Below are positions 52,650 through 63,548 of a stretch of DNA of 64,000 nucleotides, one piece after another; position 1 is the stretch's first letter, and each line of letters begins with the position of its first letter. Both the position numbers and the translations under genes were made by a program. The stretch is from Ampelomyces quisqualis (lineage: Eukaryota; Ascomycota; Dothideomycetes; Pleosporales; Phaeosphaeriaceae). The notes beneath the pieces are model-generated. The model worked only from the letters and a program-made list of their open reading frames with translations, searched no databases and was not told where the DNA came from. The DNA lies in assembly GCA_018398575.1 (NCBI GenBank), contig JAGTXZ010000014.1, positions 62,001-126,000 of the forward strand. The letters are read 5' to 3'.

Positions 52650-53736
52650 AGTAGACACCACGACACGACAACCCAGAGATGGTCTGTCAAATACCTCTCC
52701 ATGCGCTAGCTGTGCTCGGGGCACGGTCTTTGATAGTCGTTCACTTTGATGCATGGAACCATGAGGCACGACTCACGAGCAAAAAAAAGTATCGGATGTG
52801 TACGGAGCATTCCGTACATGCAACAAGATCGTGCATCAAATCAATCGCGGACGATGTGTGGGCCGCGGAAACAGCCTTCTGCCAATAACAAGACTAGTAT
52901 GACATTGTCGTCTCTTGGGGACTTGGAGCTCAAAGTTGAGGTACGGAACGGATTCCACCAACGTGCGCATGGGAACAAGCACGTTGAAATCTTGAATCAG
53001 ATGGTGTGCGCTGCGATACTCCGTACAGTACCTGGAAACGATTGGTTCGGCTTCTTGTCGTGTGCCGTCTAACTAGTAACGGCCACGATGCTGTCAGGCG
53101 AAGAGCCCACCATCGGACCGAAAGCACGGCGTTCGACCTCAAATCGTGGAGATGGAACAGGTACATAAGCACCCTGAAAGCTCGATCACGAGAACTACTC
53201 CAGGGCTTCCTTACTTTGATTGTGCGGTATCTTGATAATGCATCCATCCATTGATTTGTCTCTTGAAATGCACTGTTCGTCTCAGCGACCATCAGGATTG
53301 CTGTGGGGCGCTCAACCACCGGAGACTCCCAGGCTTTAGCAGTCATATTGTGTACCGGTATTCACCATCACCCTTTGTCTCCACGATATGCGGTTTCATA
53401 CCTTGTCGTGGACAGTCATTCCTACACCACAGTTGGATGTCTCCACCGAGCGTTCATACTTGAATTCGCCGCTATACCTGATCATGTCAATACCAGTACA
53501 TATCCGGCTGTACCGGTAATAGCACGCCAATGACTAGCATCCAGCATGCAGTCGTTGCACAAATGCGACATGCCACGCCGGAACATAATGTGCATATGTA
53601 GGATCCCGAATCCCTGCTGAAAAGTGTACGGAGTACGGAGTACGGATACGGGCAATGTACATTAACTTCAGTCCCTCAGGATTCGAATCAGGTCGAGTCA
53701 GAGGCAGTTCGCCGTTACGCTGCACAGTACGGAGTA
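52650..53736. other. Intergenic, upstream of receptor gene
   Basis: No gene is seen. The stretch contains several copies of a near-palindromic TACGGAGTAC motif (53016-53025, three in a row at 53626-53648, and 53727-53736 just before the next start codon). Confidence 0.5.
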
Positions 53737-55183
53737 ATGTCGAGCTTTGAGAGCATGCTACGGGCGGCGCTACAGAACCCTCCAGACCCTAACGAACCTC
53801 TACCGCCAATAAATCGAAAGGCGACAATTTTTGGCGTGGTTATAGGTTTCCAGGTGCGATGGCCCCAAGATGTCGATGTAGCTGAGTTAACGTCAAGACC
53901 AGGTGCTTGCCTGGATAGCTGTCTTATTTCGTCTCTGGGTCCGCTTTAAGGTCGTGAAAGAACCTGGTTTCGATGATGCATTTGTGCTTCTATCAGCTGT
54001 GTGTACTATATAACGTTAACATAGTAGAACCTGATAGCTAACACAATCTGCAGATACTTGGAATAGGAGGGACAACATGCGTTTGCCTTTGTAAGTATCA
54101 ATGCTGCAGAGCAGCGAAAGTCAATTGATTGTAACTAGCCGTTGAGCATGGCCTGGGCCACCACATGCTTTATCTCGAGCCTGACAGCTTGGAAAAATAT
54201 TTCATAGTAAGTCTGACACTTCATCTCAGCTTGTGTGTCAATTGACCTTTAATCAGACCTTCTACATCGAGAATAGCATCTATCTCATGCAGACCACTGC
54301 AATAAAGATATCCCTCTTGCTACAATTCCTACGTATCTTCAAGGCTGGAGCCATTCGCCGGGTATGTTTAACCCTTCTCTCGATTGTCACATTATGGGGA
54401 CTTGCTTTCGCTTTTGTTGGCTGGTTTCCGTGCTTCCCAGTGCGAGGTGCATGGCAGCATCAAATTGGCGCAAAATGCTACGGCTTTGGACTCGATGATG
54501 TGCAAGAATTTTTGATGATGTACAAAATTCACGCTGCGTCCAACATGGTATTGGACGTTATGATCTTCATGACTCCAATGGTTATCTTCAGAACACCAAC
54601 GTTGAAACTCAGGAATCTACTAGCAATGGCTGGTGTTTTCGCGTTTGGTGGAATGTGAGCACCCTTTTGCCTGACCCTTAAGGAATCGTGGAAGTCAGAG
54701 CTCTACATTAGCTAACACTCGACTAGTGTCGTCGCCGCATCAATATGGCGTCTTCATGTAATTAGCCATTCCCCGGCAGCTACACATTCATATATCGACT
54801 TAACGTGGTTGTCGCCCGTGACAGTCATCCTGTCCTGCCTCGAGGTCGACTTCGCCATCATCTGCGCCTCCATGCCAATCTTCTGGCCCATCATCGAGCG
54901 ATCTCTCGCCGCGATCTTCGTTTCGTACGAAGTCGATGTCACGGAAGAACATATTCAAGATGACTACGGCTTGGCTTACGAATTGGAGCACACGAAGAGC
55001 GCTGGGCAGACAAGCTTGAGGAGTGTCAGTGGTACATCTATGGAAGGGCTCACGGAAGCGGACAATGCAAACAAGGCGCCCAAGTTCTCAGTAGGCCCCG
55101 ATCCACTCAACGAGATATCAAGCAGAGATGCAACTTTCCAAGCGAGCGTTCGAACGTTGCCAAAACCGAAATGGGAAATATAG
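53737..55183 (+). CDS. Rhodopsin-domain (Pth11-related) seven-helix membrane protein 1
   Basis: Six exons (53737-53853, 53903-53998, 54054-54090, 54139-54206, 54257-54654, 54727-55183) join in phase to 390 residues. Seven hydrophobic segments are visible, with hallmarks of the fungal rhodopsin-domain family: F-R-L-W-V-R-F-K-V-V-K-E-P-G-F-D-D-A-F-V-L-L after helix 1, V-E-H-G-L-G-H-H, I-K-I-S-L-L-L-Q-F-L-R-I-F, a Cys-containing loop (G-W-F-P-C-F-P-V-R-G-A-W then A-K-C-Y-G), and L-E-V-D-F-A-I-I-C-A-S-M-P-I in helix 7. The C-terminal tail is polar and Ser-rich. Members near Pth11 have been linked to host-surface sensing, but most have no known ligand, and the lack of a CFEM domain here makes a direct Pth11 role uncertain. 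Confidence 0.85.
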
Positions 55184-56288
55184 ACCGATATGGAAGAAAT
55201 AACAAATACTACAATGGTTCAAGATCACGCGTGCACCATACACTGGCCTACATCCTGCTTCTCTATCCACTCCTGGTGCGCCATTCCCTTTCTTCGCCAG
55301 CTGCATTTTCGGAAGGGATCGAGGCTCTATGTAGAGTAAGGCTGCGCTTTTGGTGTCATGGCACCAGCGGAACATGGTATACCACCTTTGTGCGTGGCGC
55401 AGCGTATGTAATGCACAAGCGAGAGCTAAGAAGAGCTGTACAACGTTTGCTCCTACTCACAAACCTCAAAGACACGCTGCACGACGTCGTTCGGGGACTC
55501 AAGTTACGCTCTGCACTGTGCACTTATCGGATCATCTTCCGTAAACGCACTTACACCGGACAATTGATGTCATTGTTCCAACACTAAGTAATCTGCAGAT
55601 CCAGATACGTGTTTCTCTCTCGAGTTGCCAGACTTGGTATTGCAGAGTATCCTACCGCGCACTGGCAATACTTTGCAAGCACTAATGAACGAGTGACGCA
55701 GGTCGTACGGTCGTACAAGCCTCGATGAACACAACGTTCTCGAGGTCTCAAAAAGCTAAAAGTTAGCGCCGGCTGTACCGGTATGGTAACCAAGCCGAAG
55801 ATCAAGATCTTTCTAACAGTCTAGTGCTTGCTCTCACGTCGCTCCGGCCGGTTAGCATATGCACTCATGAACGCACAGCTTAATAGTAGACGGGGCAGTA
55901 ACACTCATCAACTTCCCCAATAATTGAATGTGCTAATCACGTTAGTACAGAGCTCTTGTGAGAGCTGTTTGTGCGCAATAGTTTCCCGGGAGAAGCCTTG
56001 CGTCGTATTTCTTCATACGACAATATGCTTGAAGCCAAATGATACGTAAACACAATGGCGAAGTACGACCCGGTCTCACGTGGTGCTGCACCTCAGAGAA
56101 TATCATGATATAAGAAGAATGGCTGCCATAAAATATTCGTTCTGTTTTAACGACAAACGAGGCGGCGTGGATCTCATTAATTGCGTTCAGCTTTAATTCA
56201 GTCGCCAAGATTTCAGGTTTTGGACCTACGTACGTTTTCCCTGGGCTCGTTTGATCTGATTTTGCTTAACGATTGGGCAGAATCAGAC
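55184..56288. other. Intergenic, no gene seen
   Basis: About 1.1 kb between the first receptor gene and the peptidase gene. A 138-codon frame overlapping the receptor 3' end (55171-55587) has no family features. Nothing else is recognised. Confidence 0.4.
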
Positions 56289-58120
56289 ATGAAGTTCTCT
56301 CGACTTCCCCTACTGTTGACATTTGGTCTTCCGTTAGCGCTTGGGAATCCGATACATCGAAGACAGTATGGTCAACCCATGTTGTATGGGTTCGAGGAGG
56401 TGAGATGAAACCAGAACGTAGTGGATACGGTTGACACTGACAAGCCTTCTAGATTGAGGCCACCATGGATCTCAACTGGAGACCATGTTTTGAAAATTTC
56501 ACTTGCACAAAACTGCTGGTGCCTCTGGACTACGAGGACGAAGCTGCTGGTACCACCCATGTGTCTTTCATCAAATGGACCAGTAACTCAACACGCGCCA
56601 ATAGCACCGCTCAGGACATTCTCATAAACCCGGGAGGTCCCGGTGGCAGTGGTATAGAAGTGGTTGTCTTGAATCTTGCTACGTTCTTGACATCACTCGG
56701 CACAGACAACAACCTTGTAGGATTCGACCCACGGGGTGTAAGGAATTCGGGCCCAAATCTTTCCTGCTTCCCGAAAGGTGAACTGGGGACGAGTCGGTTC
56801 TACCACGATATTGACGCTCCAATTGAGTACAGCGATGAAAAATCATATGCAAGAGCGTTTGAGCGTGCTGCAGCATTTGGCGATTTCTGCACGAAGGCGC
56901 ATTCTGCTCCGAACGACACAGCGAAATATGCAAATACTGTTGCAACTGTGAACGACATGCGGCATTACACCGAGTTGCTGGCTGAATCCAAGGGCCAAGA
57001 ACCCGGAAAATCGAAACTGTGGTACTATGGGCTTTCATATGGTACCGTGTTGGGAACGACATTTGCATCTCTGTTTCCAAGTCGGGTATTAAGCCCCCAC
57101 TTCTTTCCGTGGAATTTGCTAACGTTTTGCAGTATGTAATCCTTGCAACAATAAGCATCATGCAAGCACTTCAAGGACACTCGCTGACTTTCTGCCTCAA
57201 CCTTCAGTGTAGGTCGCATCGCGGTGGATGGCGTCGTCGATGCCGAAGATTATTACCAGGGTAAATGGATAGCCAACGTTGCCGACAGCGACGAGTCATT
57301 CAGGTACTTCTTCCAAGTCTGTTACGCAGCTGGAGAAGGCGGCAACTGTTCGTTTTGGGCAGACTCACCGGCAGCGATTGAAGCACGTTTTGAGGCTATC
57401 GTCAATGATCTTGAGATCAGACCCATTCCTGTGGCCATCGATACTCCGGCCATCGTTACCGCCTCTGACCTGAAAGCGTACTCGTTCCAAATACCTTATT
57501 CGCCAATTGAGTCGTTTCCAGATTTTGCAGATATGCTCGTTGAACTCGAGCAGCGCAATGGCACTACGCTCGCTTACCTTCTCCAGATAGGGCGCAGATT
57601 TCACGACGACTGTGAAGCCGCGATGCCCGAATGGTACGAGGATGTGGAGCCTCGTCAGTTCATTGCTTGCATTGACGCAAATGATCGCTACAATTTGTCC
57701 ACTTTCGATGCCTGGGTCCAACACACCGATACTGTCGTAAACATGACCAGATATTTTGGCGAAGCCTGGGCACCAGCCACATCAATCAATTGTCGCAAAC
57801 TCAACATCAAAGCCCCTACGTCACAAGTCTTCGAAGGTTACCCCAGCGCCAGTAAGACGAGCAATCCACTTTTCTTCTTGTCAACAATCCTCGACCCAAT
57901 CACGCCTCTTCGTAGTGCTGAGAAAATGACCAAGAGGTTCGGCGGGGCGTCTCTGCTTATACAGAACAGCGTGGGGCATACGACTATAGTATCAGCATCG
58001 GAATGTACCAGTGGGTATTTGAGAAACTACTTTGGCGACGGTTCGTTGCCAGAGTATGGGCAACACTGCGAAGCTGATCAATTTCCTTTCGGCATTAAAA
58101 AACAACTGCCTCGAGGTTGA
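56289..58120 (+). CDS. Secreted TAP-like serine peptidase (alpha/beta hydrolase)
   Basis: Exons 56289-56399, 56453-57084 and 57208-58120 give 551 residues. A signal peptide (MKFSRLPLLLTFGLPLALG) and R-R-Q site precede the hydrolase: C-T-K-L-L-V-P-L-D-Y, oxyanion strand I-L-I-N-P-G-G-P-G-G-S-G, G-F-D-P-R-G-V, nucleophile Ser232 in Y-Y-G-L-S-Y-G-T-V-L-G, then R-V-G-R-I-A-V-D-G-V-V-D-A-E. The C-terminal TAP-like part follows, with S-T-I-L-D-P-I-T-P-L-R (Asp) and G-H-T-T (His). Relatives are bacterial tripeptidyl aminopeptidases and fungal secreted exopeptidases. It probably releases small peptides or amino acids outside the cell. Intron 2 is exceptional: only two-step removal as a twin intron restores R-V-G-R-I-A-V-D-G (see the separate entry). 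Confidence 0.9.
57085..57207 (+). other. Spliceosomal twin intron (stwintron) in the peptidase gene
   Basis: The exon ends ...AGT-CG at 57084. Base 57085 (G) is the first base of the outer donor. An inner intron of 47 nt (57086-57132: gtatta ... gctaacgttttgcag) follows at once, and the outer donor resumes as TATGT at 57133. Removing the inner intron creates GTATGT. The outer intron then ends with branch gctgac and acceptor ccttcag at 57207. Splicing gives CG|T-GTA-GGT-CGC, that is R-V-G-R, in frame. Treating either intron-like piece alone, or both with a mini-exon between, gives a stop or the wrong frame. Confidence 0.8.
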
Positions 58121-58999
58121 GCATGGACGATCCTTATCATGCTTAGTCGCTTACCCTAGACACAGATCGTGTGGAATGCAGTAGTAAAGTCGTTAGTTAC
58201 AACATCGTTTCTCTTGTAGACATTTAAGCAGCCGCCGGAGGTTGTGTGCCGAGTTTGGTTGACCCTAACCTGGGGGCACGCTCGGGAATCTAAACCACTG
58301 CTGCTCTGTCGTTTCAAACCCAACATCATGACTGCGTTGCGATCGGAGGCTCTCTCCAACATGTGGAGAGCTCACACGTGTTCCCGAGACAGGCACTACC
58401 TAGACAATGATGGTTTCTTACATCGCTGCCGACTTCTCGGTTATGTCCTCCAGCCCGCGACCAATCATGTGGCTTGTCTCGCTAGCGTTGTTGGCAGTAA
58501 GCTGTGGTATGACAACCTGTTCTGCTCGTACTTCTCGAAACATCTTGCCCTTCGGCATGGGAACGCCATGTCATCAGTAGAATGCGATAGCAAGAGCGCC
58601 ACTTTACTTGGCTTTGTCGGTCACCGCGCGCCCGGATGCCGCGCCCACAGCAATTCCCTCGCGATAGAGTCAGCCCATGGCTTTGGATAGCATCTCGCGC
58701 CTCAGAAAATATCCTAGACCCCATGCTGTGTAACAATGGCGGCTCCTGGCTGCTCACTCATACTAACAACTTACACTCAGACTGTAAGATTCACAGACAC
58801 GCAGACTGCCCCAGTCGTTCATCGGGGCATAGAATAGTGAACTCCGTGTTTAACTAGTCTAAAACCATACACACGCTTCCGGGCATCATCCTCTTCTGAT
58901 ATGTAAGTCCGCTTGCACGACTGTATCTACGCGCTCGTAGGCCATAGTCATCGACAATCGTTCCCAACTTTTGGCTCTCCCGCGTAACACAACGACAAG
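58121..58999. other. Intergenic, no gene seen
   Basis: About 880 bp between the peptidase gene and the second receptor gene. Frames on both strands overlap and lack motifs. Confidence 0.4.
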
Positions 59000-60691
59000 A
59001 TGGCGGGACTCATACCACCAGGGCTTGTGCCTCCAACCGGCGTCAATCCAATGGATTTCTATCTCCAGCTGCCTGCTTTGAACCCCAAGCACGCACCCAA
59101 GGGAGCAGACATGACGATGACCACAGAAGGACCAGACCAGGTGTGGTTTCTTGTTGTGTCTGTAACATGTGTCGCGGTTCCTGCTCTGTTCCTCTCACTG
59201 AGAGTGTACACGAGGCTTGCAATATTCCGTAGCTTGGAGGTGGTAGACTGTAAGTCTGTCCATTGACCCTCGAGAACCATGGCTAATTCGTCCAGACTTC
59301 TTGTTTCTAGCGTTTGTACGTACATTTTCCAAAAGCTGAAAGCAACCATGTCTAACACGGACTCAGCCTCTGATTGTAGCCGAGATACCCATGGGATACT
59401 ACATGGTATATTGGGGAGCGGGCGTACATCAGTGGCAAGTGACTCTTGACCAGCTCTTCCACCAGCTTTACGTAAGTGTCTATCCGTTCCGTGTTAGACC
59501 TACCTAACATTTCCAGTGGGCAAACACTGCGCAAGTAATCTATTGCCCCCTTAGCTTCCTGGTAAAGATGGCTATACTTGTCCAATACCTCAAAATCTTT
59601 GCGCCGAGCCGCAGCGCGAACAGAGTGATGTTCTTCGGGGCATGGGCAACCATAGTGTCGACGTTCATTACATACACTTTCTTCACATTCTACACGCTTT
59701 TCTACTGCAAGCCTCGGCGCATGATCTGGTTTAAGCTCGTACCTGGAGGAAAATGCCACGATGTCAACGATATCCTCATTTCTCAAGGCGCTTTCAACAT
59801 GGCGTCCGATATCGTTATTCTGCTCCTGCCGACTGCATCCGTTTGGCGGCTGAAGGTACCACTGGAGAAGAAGATATTTATTACGCTTATGTTCGCCACC
59901 GGCCTATTGTATGTCTTCGCTCATGTTTTCTGAGCGAGCGCTGACTGTAGCACAGAGCCTGCGCAGCATCTGCCATGCGCATCGTATTTACTATCAAGAT
60001 TGCCCCTGTCATCGGCCAAGCCGACGTATCTCATAACGGCCTCTTTATCGGCCTTTGGACTGAAGCAGAAGTCGCGCTCGGTTTCATTGTTGCCTGCGCT
60101 CTATGTATCCCAAAACTCGTCCAAGCAAAGGGCAAAAGAGTCCGATCCGCGTTATCTTACGCATCAGCTCCATGGTCGGCATTGACCTCCCGATCAAGAA
60201 AGAGTGCATCGTTTAACAACTCGGGTCGACACACTCAAACTGAACCCCGAGAGTCGAAACAGATGGGACAAGTAAATGTCGATGAGCGCCCAATGTTCTA
60301 CGAAGATCGTGTGGAGCAACGCCAACAGACCCTCCAACCCGACAAGCAACAACGGCACGACGTATATGCAATGCCCAGCACAGCAGGCAATAGCGAGCAT
60401 ACAACAAGTCGCCGCAACTCAGGGAGCCAGTACTCGGAGTATGTTGGCTCACCAAGTACAATGGATACAGAAGCTACAGAAGAAGATGTACAGACTGCCA
60501 TCATTGTACGTCCTTCACTACCACGAAATACTAGCATAAGTACGCGCGAAGTGCCTGTGCGGTTGGACGTGGCTGACGCAGTGAAGGGTTCACCTGAACG
60601 AGAGAGCAGACTCGGAGTTTTAGAGCGATTCGAATTCGATTACTTGACTGCCATTATAGATAGCAAGCCGAGGCGGTCGATCATCAGATGA
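59000..60691 (+). CDS. Rhodopsin-domain seven-helix membrane protein 2
   Basis: Five exons (59000-59249, 59296-59315, 59367-59471, 59517-59908, 59956-60691) join in phase to 500 residues. Exon 2 is only 20 nt (Y-F-L-F-L-A-F). The rhodopsin-domain pattern is seen: F-L-S-L-R-V-Y-T-R-L-A-I-F-R-S-L-E-V-V-D-Y-F-L-F-L-A-F, G-A-G-V-H-Q-W, V-K-M-A-I-L-V-Q-Y-L-K-I-F, a loop with two cysteines (F-Y-C-K-P-R ... G-G-K-C-H-D-V-N) and N-M-A-S-D-I-V-I-L-L-L-P-T. The long cytoplasmic tail (about residues 300-500) is rich in Ser, Arg and Gln. It is only distantly similar to the receptor-like protein at 53.7 kb. Ligand and partner are unknown. Confidence 0.85.
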
Positions 60692-61170
60692 TCGTTCTGA
60701 TTACTGTAGCCACCAAATTTATAATGGACTGGGGAACACTTCAGCTCGATATACACAACACTTGCCGTGACGTACCAACGTTCGTTCCATATTCTTAACA
60801 TTCTCGACATATTACAGTATCATATCAAAAAGCAGAACGCCTTGAGACATTCAGAAGCCTACAACGATCTATCAGCTGCCACCGCATGTTTGCAACGGTT
60901 GATGTATTCACCAGAGTTACATTGACAAACAATGCACCTTAGGACATCCTGAAGCCTACAATTCATGTTCAGCTATCATGTTATGTTTTCAAAATTGTTG
61001 AAATTTTCCAGGATCAAGTCCGATAGTGCACCGCTTTCTCCGTGCCTTCACCGCGTCACACTGTTGCTATTTTGTAGTGTCTTGGCGCGCCTGTTGGCAC
61101 ACAACATACGGTCAGAAAACTCAACGCGTCCTCGAATTTTCTACCTTTCTACAGCACAGCACAATATCAC
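60692..61170. other. Intergenic, no gene seen
   Basis: 3' flank of the second receptor gene, AT-rich in part. Nothing recognised. Confidence 0.4.
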
Positions 61171-61294
61171 ACAGACTCAATTGGCTGACAAGTACCAGAT
61201 CCTCGGTGTTGATTGTCCTGCCACCCAAGACGACATCAAACGAGCGTACCACAAGATTGCGCTCAAAAACCACCCCGACAAGACGGGCAAGTGA
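61171..61294 (+). pseudogene. J-domain (DnaJ) fragment
   Basis: The frame reads Q-L-A-D-K-Y-Q-I-L-G-V-D-C-P-A-T-Q-D-D-I-K-R-A-Y-H-K-I-A-L-K-N-H-P-D-K-T-G-K, then stops. This is the first half of a J domain with its H-P-D motif. The remaining helices and any other domain are missing downstream, and upstream there is only low-quality coding sequence with an intron-like acceptor (ttctacag) near 61152. It is most likely a gene fragment. A small split gene whose second exon was not found is the alternative. Confidence 0.6.
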
Positions 61295-61527
61295 AAGTGA
61301 GCAACCTGGATACCCGCTCCCACCAAGCTGACCCAGTGGGGACGGGTAGCTCTTACTATGCAACTTGCACAACATCGAATGTCAGAAATCGGACTGACTC
61401 ATGCCTTCCTGTGCCTACCTACTCAACCACCTCAACTGTCGCATCTCACCCCAGTCCAATGGTGTCCAAATACGAGCTAGCGCCGCGTGCCAGGTAAGCA
61501 ACTCTGGACTGAATTCGGTGTGGCGCG
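61295..61527. other. Short spacer
   Basis: A short open stretch (M-V-S-K-Y-E-L-A-P-R-A, near 61459) followed by gtaagc may be a first exon belonging to the BTB pseudogene downstream. This is uncertain. Confidence 0.3.
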
Positions 61528-61764
61528 ATGGCTGTCTCCGACACAATCATCATCCGTGTAGGAGAATAGGCCAAGAAGCACACCATACACAAGCGACTAC
61601 TGGTTCATCATTCCGAGAGTTTCCGTGGCGCACGCTCAGGCACTTTCTGCAAGACAGATGAGGGCACCATTCCACTGGACAATGTGAACATTGAAGTGTT
61701 CGACATCTTCGTTGGCTGGTTGTACGAGAAGCGCCTGCCCGGCTGTATCCGGCTCATTCCATAA
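61528..61764 (+). pseudogene. BTB/POZ-domain protein pseudogene 2
   Basis: From ATG 61528 one frame reads V-S-D-T-I-I-I-R-V-G-E, a TAG at 61567, then A-K-K-H-T-I-H-K-R-L-L-V-H-H-S-E-S-F-R, D-N-V-N-I-E-V-F-D-I-F-V-G-W-L-Y-E-K-R-L-P and a stop at 61762. This is the same fungal BTB family as the pseudogene at 51.2 kb. The single internal stop could come from CAG to TAG or TGG to TAG. The C-terminal half of the family is missing or unreadable downstream. Confidence 0.7.
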
Positions 61765-62500
61765 CATGGCGACCACGAAGAAGATCGATGCCCCAGCCGG
61801 ACCAAGTGCCAGTCGCATACCACGTATACGCCTGTGATGAACGGGTTTCCGCGGGAGATATTTGCTCGTGAGTTCGTGAAGATGCACGTCATCAGAAGCC
61901 TACGCAAAGCGGAGATGGAATTGCAGCGTACTGCATACAACATCTGACGACATGTTAACGGGTCACTGAGACGCATCGCGGGAGAGACATTGTCGGAACA
62001 GTGGTGGAGCGACCATGAAGAGATGGTCATTGTCGTGAGATATGGGAAAGGGGGAAGAAGTTTCCGTTGAAAGTTCGGTGACATGGGGACTCAGGAGGTC
62101 CAACATAGTCAGAACTCTTTACGGAGTAAGATGAAAGCCAGTTCCAAGCCTGTGCACGGAGAGTGGCGCGTCTCCGGCTCCTGAGTCCTTGCACGATAAA
62201 TGCGGCTCGGCGGCTTGGCGTCGCGCTAAAGCTCCCCAGCGCCATTCGTCATTCCATATGAACAACATTTCCATCACATTCATCGGGCGTCGTTCCTGCT
62301 TCGCAACCATCCACACACCTTGCAAACACTGTCGCATTAGCCTTTCCAGCTAGGCCGCAGGTCGAACATCAGCGCCTACAACGCCCAATCACTTCTACAG
62401 CTTAACCGCAGCCAACTTAGCCTCGTAAGCTCTATAACGCGCGCGAAGCTCGTGGACTTGCTGACACTATTCTCAGAGAGTCTCCTGACCATTCGCAACC
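61765..62500. other. Intergenic, no gene seen
   Basis: Remnant DNA downstream of the BTB pseudogene, then the promoter of the poly(A)-binding protein gene. One TTACGGAGTAA motif lies at about 62118-62128. Confidence 0.4.
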
Positions 62501-63548
62501 ATGTCTGACGTAGAAGCTGAGCAGAAGCGCGAGGAGGATGAGCGCCTCGATACCGCGGAAGACCCAAACGAAGAGGTACGACACGTTCCCTGTCTAGTAC
62601 GCGCGCAAGGCTTGCCACGAACGAGGCGCCCACATACTGCGACAGCCTTCGTACAGATTAGCGCACTACTGGACTCGAGATACATGATGCCATGGTAGCT
62701 GACTGGGCTCCACAGGAGGAGATCTCAGCAATGAGGCGACGTGTACAGGAGATGGAAGAAGAAGCGGCTAAGCTCCGTGAAATGCAGCAATCTCTTGACA
62801 CTGAGCGACACGAAATGCGCGAAAGCAAAGAAGATGTCGACGCGAGGAGCGTTTTCGTCGGCAATGTGGACTATGGGGCCAGCCCAGAAGAGATCCAGGC
62901 ACACTTCCAGAGCATTGGAAGCATCAACCGTGTCACCATCCTACTGGACAAGTTCACAGGACATCCTAAAGGGTTAGTACTAAGAGGAGGTTTTCTTTAA
63001 AGAGTCATGCGCAGCCACGTCTTTTGACACTCTAACCACCCAGCGGCGCGTCAAATGCTCGACCGCGCAATGAGTCGCTATCCCGCAGTCACAACTCTGA
63101 CGTCCGCGCACTCGTCTGCAAAGATGATCTTTCGCTACCTGGCAAGAGTTTGGCAGAAAGATCGGAACGCTAATGAGCGTATGCAGGTATGCGTATGTGG
63201 AGTTCACTGAACCCAGTCTGGTCAACGAAGCCCTGGTCCTTGACAACAGCCAGTTCCGCAGCCGGAACCTGAAGGTATGAGATCCGAAAGGTTGCGACCG
63301 TCACGGAAACTAAAGCAGTCTAGGTCGTACCCAAACGCACCAACCTTCCCGGCATGACACGAGGTGGACGCGGTGGAGGCCGAGGAGGCCCTCGCGGCGG
63401 TGGCGGCGGCGGATATGGCGGTCGTGGATCGCCATACGGTGGTCGCGGCGGTGGAGGCTACGGCGGCGGTGGCTACGTACCACGAGGAGGCGGCTACCGT
63501 GGCGGGTATCGTGGTCCCAGAGGAGGCTCAGGATACCGCCCGTACTAA
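62501..63548 (+). CDS. Nuclear poly(A)-binding protein (Pab2/PABPN1 type), RRM plus RGG tail
   Basis: Exons 62501-62575, 62716-62972, 63187-63274 and 63324-63548 give 214 residues. The order is diagnostic: an acidic N terminus, a coiled-coil helix (E-E-I-S-A-M-R-R-R-V-Q-E-M-E-E-E-A-A-K-L), one RRM with RNP2 S-V-F-V-G-N-V-D-Y-G and RNP1 G-Y-A-Y-V-E-F (completed across intron 2), V-V-P-K-R-T-N-L-P-G-M, then a Gly/Arg-rich tail with many RGG and GYGG units. PABPN1/Pab2 coats new poly(A) tails in the nucleus, controls tail length and, in fission yeast, links RNAs to the nuclear exosome. The RGG tail is a likely arginine-methylation target. Intron 2 is unusually long for this genome (214 nt) and may allow alternative splicing. 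Confidence 0.93.
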
